From positions 1 through 64,000 of the forward strand of contig WACJ01000323.1 of assembly GCA_008973525.1 (NCBI GenBank): a DNA stretch of 64,000 nt, in the 5' to 3' direction. Position 1 is the stretch's first letter. Each line of letters opens with the position of its first letter. Source of the DNA: Stenopsyche tienmushanensis (lineage: Eukaryota; Arthropoda; Insecta; Trichoptera; Stenopsychidae). Both the position numbers and the translations under genes were made by a program. Below the pieces are notes generated by a model, which was given only the letters and a program-made list of their open reading frames with translations, made no database searches and was not told where the DNA came from. Positions 62,045 through 64,000 of this stretch are shown here, piece by piece.

Positions 62045-63763
62045 ATGTCGGCGTTATCGAAGGCGACCCTGAGTGCAGGGCGAGGAGTTTGGGGCCCATG
62101 GGGAACGCGTGGGGTCGCAGGCGCCGGAGCCCAGACAAAGCCGCATCTGGATGATGGCGAATTTCGCGTGTTGGACTTCTTGAATCGACGGCAGCGAGTC
62201 CAGCGACCTCAGATGCAGCGATCGCCGGTACCGCCCCCGCGAGCCCTCGCAATGCGCACAGACCAACACTGGCCAAGTGTGTGGCCAGGTCCGCGTACTT
62301 TCCATCCAGGTACTGTGCCCCTTCCGCTGCGACAGGGATATCCCTTGCGACTTGCCGTAGCGCCAAGCGCTCACGCCAACGCTGAGCTGATGAAAATACC
62401 CAACTTCCTTCATCTGACACCTCCCGCCGTCAAAGATCAATGCGAGGCTCTCAAATCATTCTGTACCAAGTGGCCTGAGAGTCTCGATACAATAGAAAAA
62501 TGCGAAGAGAAACTCCCATTGGAGGCAAGTAAAATATGCAATTCATGATAAATCATTTAATACATTGGTAGTCAATCTAGTCGCTATTACAAATGGGCAT
62601 TCAAGCCTTCATGATGGTCGGTAGGGGTTTTGTCATGTTGTCACATCTATAAAAGATTATGTAAATCCAGAAATTGAAAGATTAAATTAATGAAATTAGA
62701 TATTTTGAACTTGACGATGTATGACTGGATGTATCTTTTTATCGTTAATATTAAGGAGGCTGATTAAATTTTCCAAGAACTGTTAGGAATTAAATATGAT
62801 GACAAAAGGAAAGATAATTTCGATAGTTTTGGATATAAAAACTTGTGGCAAATAAATTAATATCTCCGATATAATGCTGTACGAATATGTGGAAAATGAG
62901 ATTTAACTTATTGACATCTTTCCTTAGCTCATATCTTGTAAAATCACGGTTTAATGCTGCTAATCATATTAGAAAAATTGAACCGGATATCCAATATTTA
63001 GTTCCGCAGCATCCAACTAAAAAATTATGAGTTCTTTGTATTTGTGCTAAATTATTTTATTGCGGAACCGATGAACGGTTAGAAAGAGATACAAAAATGG
63101 GCAGTAGGATTAAAAAGGTTGACTACCGTTAATGTATTGTATATTAATATACAGGTTTTAATCTATATAATTAACCTTTGACTATCTTTGCAGATTATCA
63201 CGTCAGACTATTGCCACAGTGGTCCTTCAATCAGAGACCCTCTATCTAGAATAGTATCCATTCGAATTAAACTGTCAAAATTACCTCTAGACAAACACGC
63301 TAAAGATAAATTGCGGCGTCTCGTCGACGATAGATACGATGAAAAAACTGACATGTTTACTATTATAACCGATCGATGTCCAACCCGAAAACAAAATCTC
63401 GACTACGCCATGTACTTACTGACGGCCATCTTTCACGAGTCTTGGACTGTAGAAGACTGGGAAGCTGAAAAGTCCGAAGCTGACATGGAAGAATATATTT
63501 GGGAAAATAACGAATCGAAAAGATCTGTTATTAGACATTTTTCATGGAAGCCAAACGAAGAGTGCTCTCTGTCTAACGAAGATATCGAAAAATTCGATTT
63601 AACTACCATTCCGGAAATCGACGGCTACAAAGAAGCAGTTTCGGAATATTTCAATATCGGCGAAAACGATTATCAAATACAAAAATACAAGAAGTCTGTT
63701 CTTAAACTCTTAGGGCTGCCAGTATCAGAAAAATTGGAAATTAGTGATATTAATAAAATGTAA
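62045..63763 (+). CDS. mRpS35: Mitochondrial small ribosomal subunit protein mS35 (MRPS35)
   Basis: Two exons, 62045-62524 and 63194-63763, encode 349 residues, a normal length for the family. It is a structural protein of the mitochondrial 28S ribosomal subunit. Recognisable conserved blocks: FRVLDF, PPPRALAMRTDQHWPSVWPG, RTFHPGTVPLPLRQGYP, NAELMKIPNFLHLTP, then in exon 2 SDYCHSGPSIRDP, TDRCPTRKQN, LTAIFHESWTVEDWE and the acidic EADMEEYIWENN block. The N-terminus is rich in A, G, S and R with few acidic residues, consistent with a mitochondrial presequence. The intron is GC-AG: exon 1 ends ...TTGGAG and the donor reads GCAAGT; the nearby GT at 62529 would break the frame. Exon 1 is far more GC-rich than its surroundings. 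An AATAAA lies 38 bases after the stop. Confidence 0.95.
62525..63193 (+). other. GC-AG intron of mRpS35
   Basis: The donor is AG|GCAAGT and the acceptor TTTGCAG|ATT. Only this pairing keeps the conserved LPLE-IITSDYCHS run continuous. GC donors are a known minor class of U2 introns and normally have an otherwise near-perfect consensus, as here. The interior is AT-rich with no other feature seen. Confidence 0.85.
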
Positions 63764-63800
63764 TTTATATTAGTCGTATGATAAATTTTATAGCTTATGC

Positions 63801-63806
63801 AATAAA
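63801..63806 (+). terminator. Poly(A) signal of mRpS35
   Basis: AATAAA, 38 bases after the stop codon and followed by T-rich sequence. Confidence 0.6.
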
Positions 63807-64000
63807 TATTTAAAAAATTACATTTTTTCTCTTTTTTTACATCTTGTAATAACACAAATGAAAGACATCGCATTTTACACATTTATCCACAAATGCACTC
63901 ATAAATCATGGGGTGCTAAAGCTTACTTGATATGAATAAAAGAATATAACATTGTGGGGTTCGACCAGCGAAGCAAAAACAGTACAAAACGCATCTCGCT

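Noticed and set aside
62031..62440. Two long antisense open frames over mRpS35 exon 1
   Set aside because: They arise because the GC-rich coding strand lacks stop codons in complement; the plus frame is clearly the conserved mS35 protein.
62529..62530. Canonical GT donor four bases after the GC donor of mRpS35
   Set aside because: Using it puts exon 2 out of frame and destroys the conserved SDYCHS block.
1..64000. CRISPR arrays, rRNA, intact tRNA genes, phage or bacterial operons
   Set aside because: None seen on either strand; the window is eukaryotic with spliced genes.

Overview
The window is nuclear DNA of an insect, very AT-rich, with long introns and many decayed transposons. The evidence is spliced GT-AG genes with insect-type protein families (a CD36/SCARB receptor, mitochondrial ribosomal protein S35 and a MADF-BESS regulator) plus mariner, hAT, piggyBac, Tigger, Helitron and non-LTR remnants. 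The order of insect cannot be fixed from sequence alone. No bacterial operons, CRISPR arrays or viral genomes are seen. Layout: 1-22.8 kb is non-coding and littered with degenerate elements. From 23,104 to 56,209 (+ strand) lies one ten-coding-exon gene for a 575-residue CD36-family scavenger receptor. Its first coding exon is isolated by a 23.2-kb intron full of transposon relics, and exons 2-10 lie between 46,465 and 56,209. From 56.4 to 59.8 kb is intergenic DNA with one unidentified coding-like exon (minus strand, 58,716-58,934), a Helitron fragment and a hAT fragment. A two-exon MADF-BESS gene occupies 61,389-59,846 (minus). Mitochondrial ribosomal protein S35 (62,045-63,763, +) starts 655 bp from it in the opposite direction and uses a GC-AG intron. 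The three identified genes have unrelated jobs: lysosomal/endosomal lipid uptake or debris handling, DNA-binding regulation, and mitochondrial translation. There is no sign of a coordinated system, and I found no evidence for a new defence or mobile system. What stands out is: (i) a pair of nested TTAA-flanked piggyBac-type miniature elements, with perfect palindromes just inside one end of two of the TTAA elements; (ii) the GC-AG intron required for mRpS35; (iii) two acidic dileucine signals in the receptor tail; (iv) the orphan exon at 58.7-58.9 kb; (v) several internally deleted mariner copies and a three-locus family of small elements with recognisable termini. Domain calls rest on reading translated motifs by eye; no database search was run.
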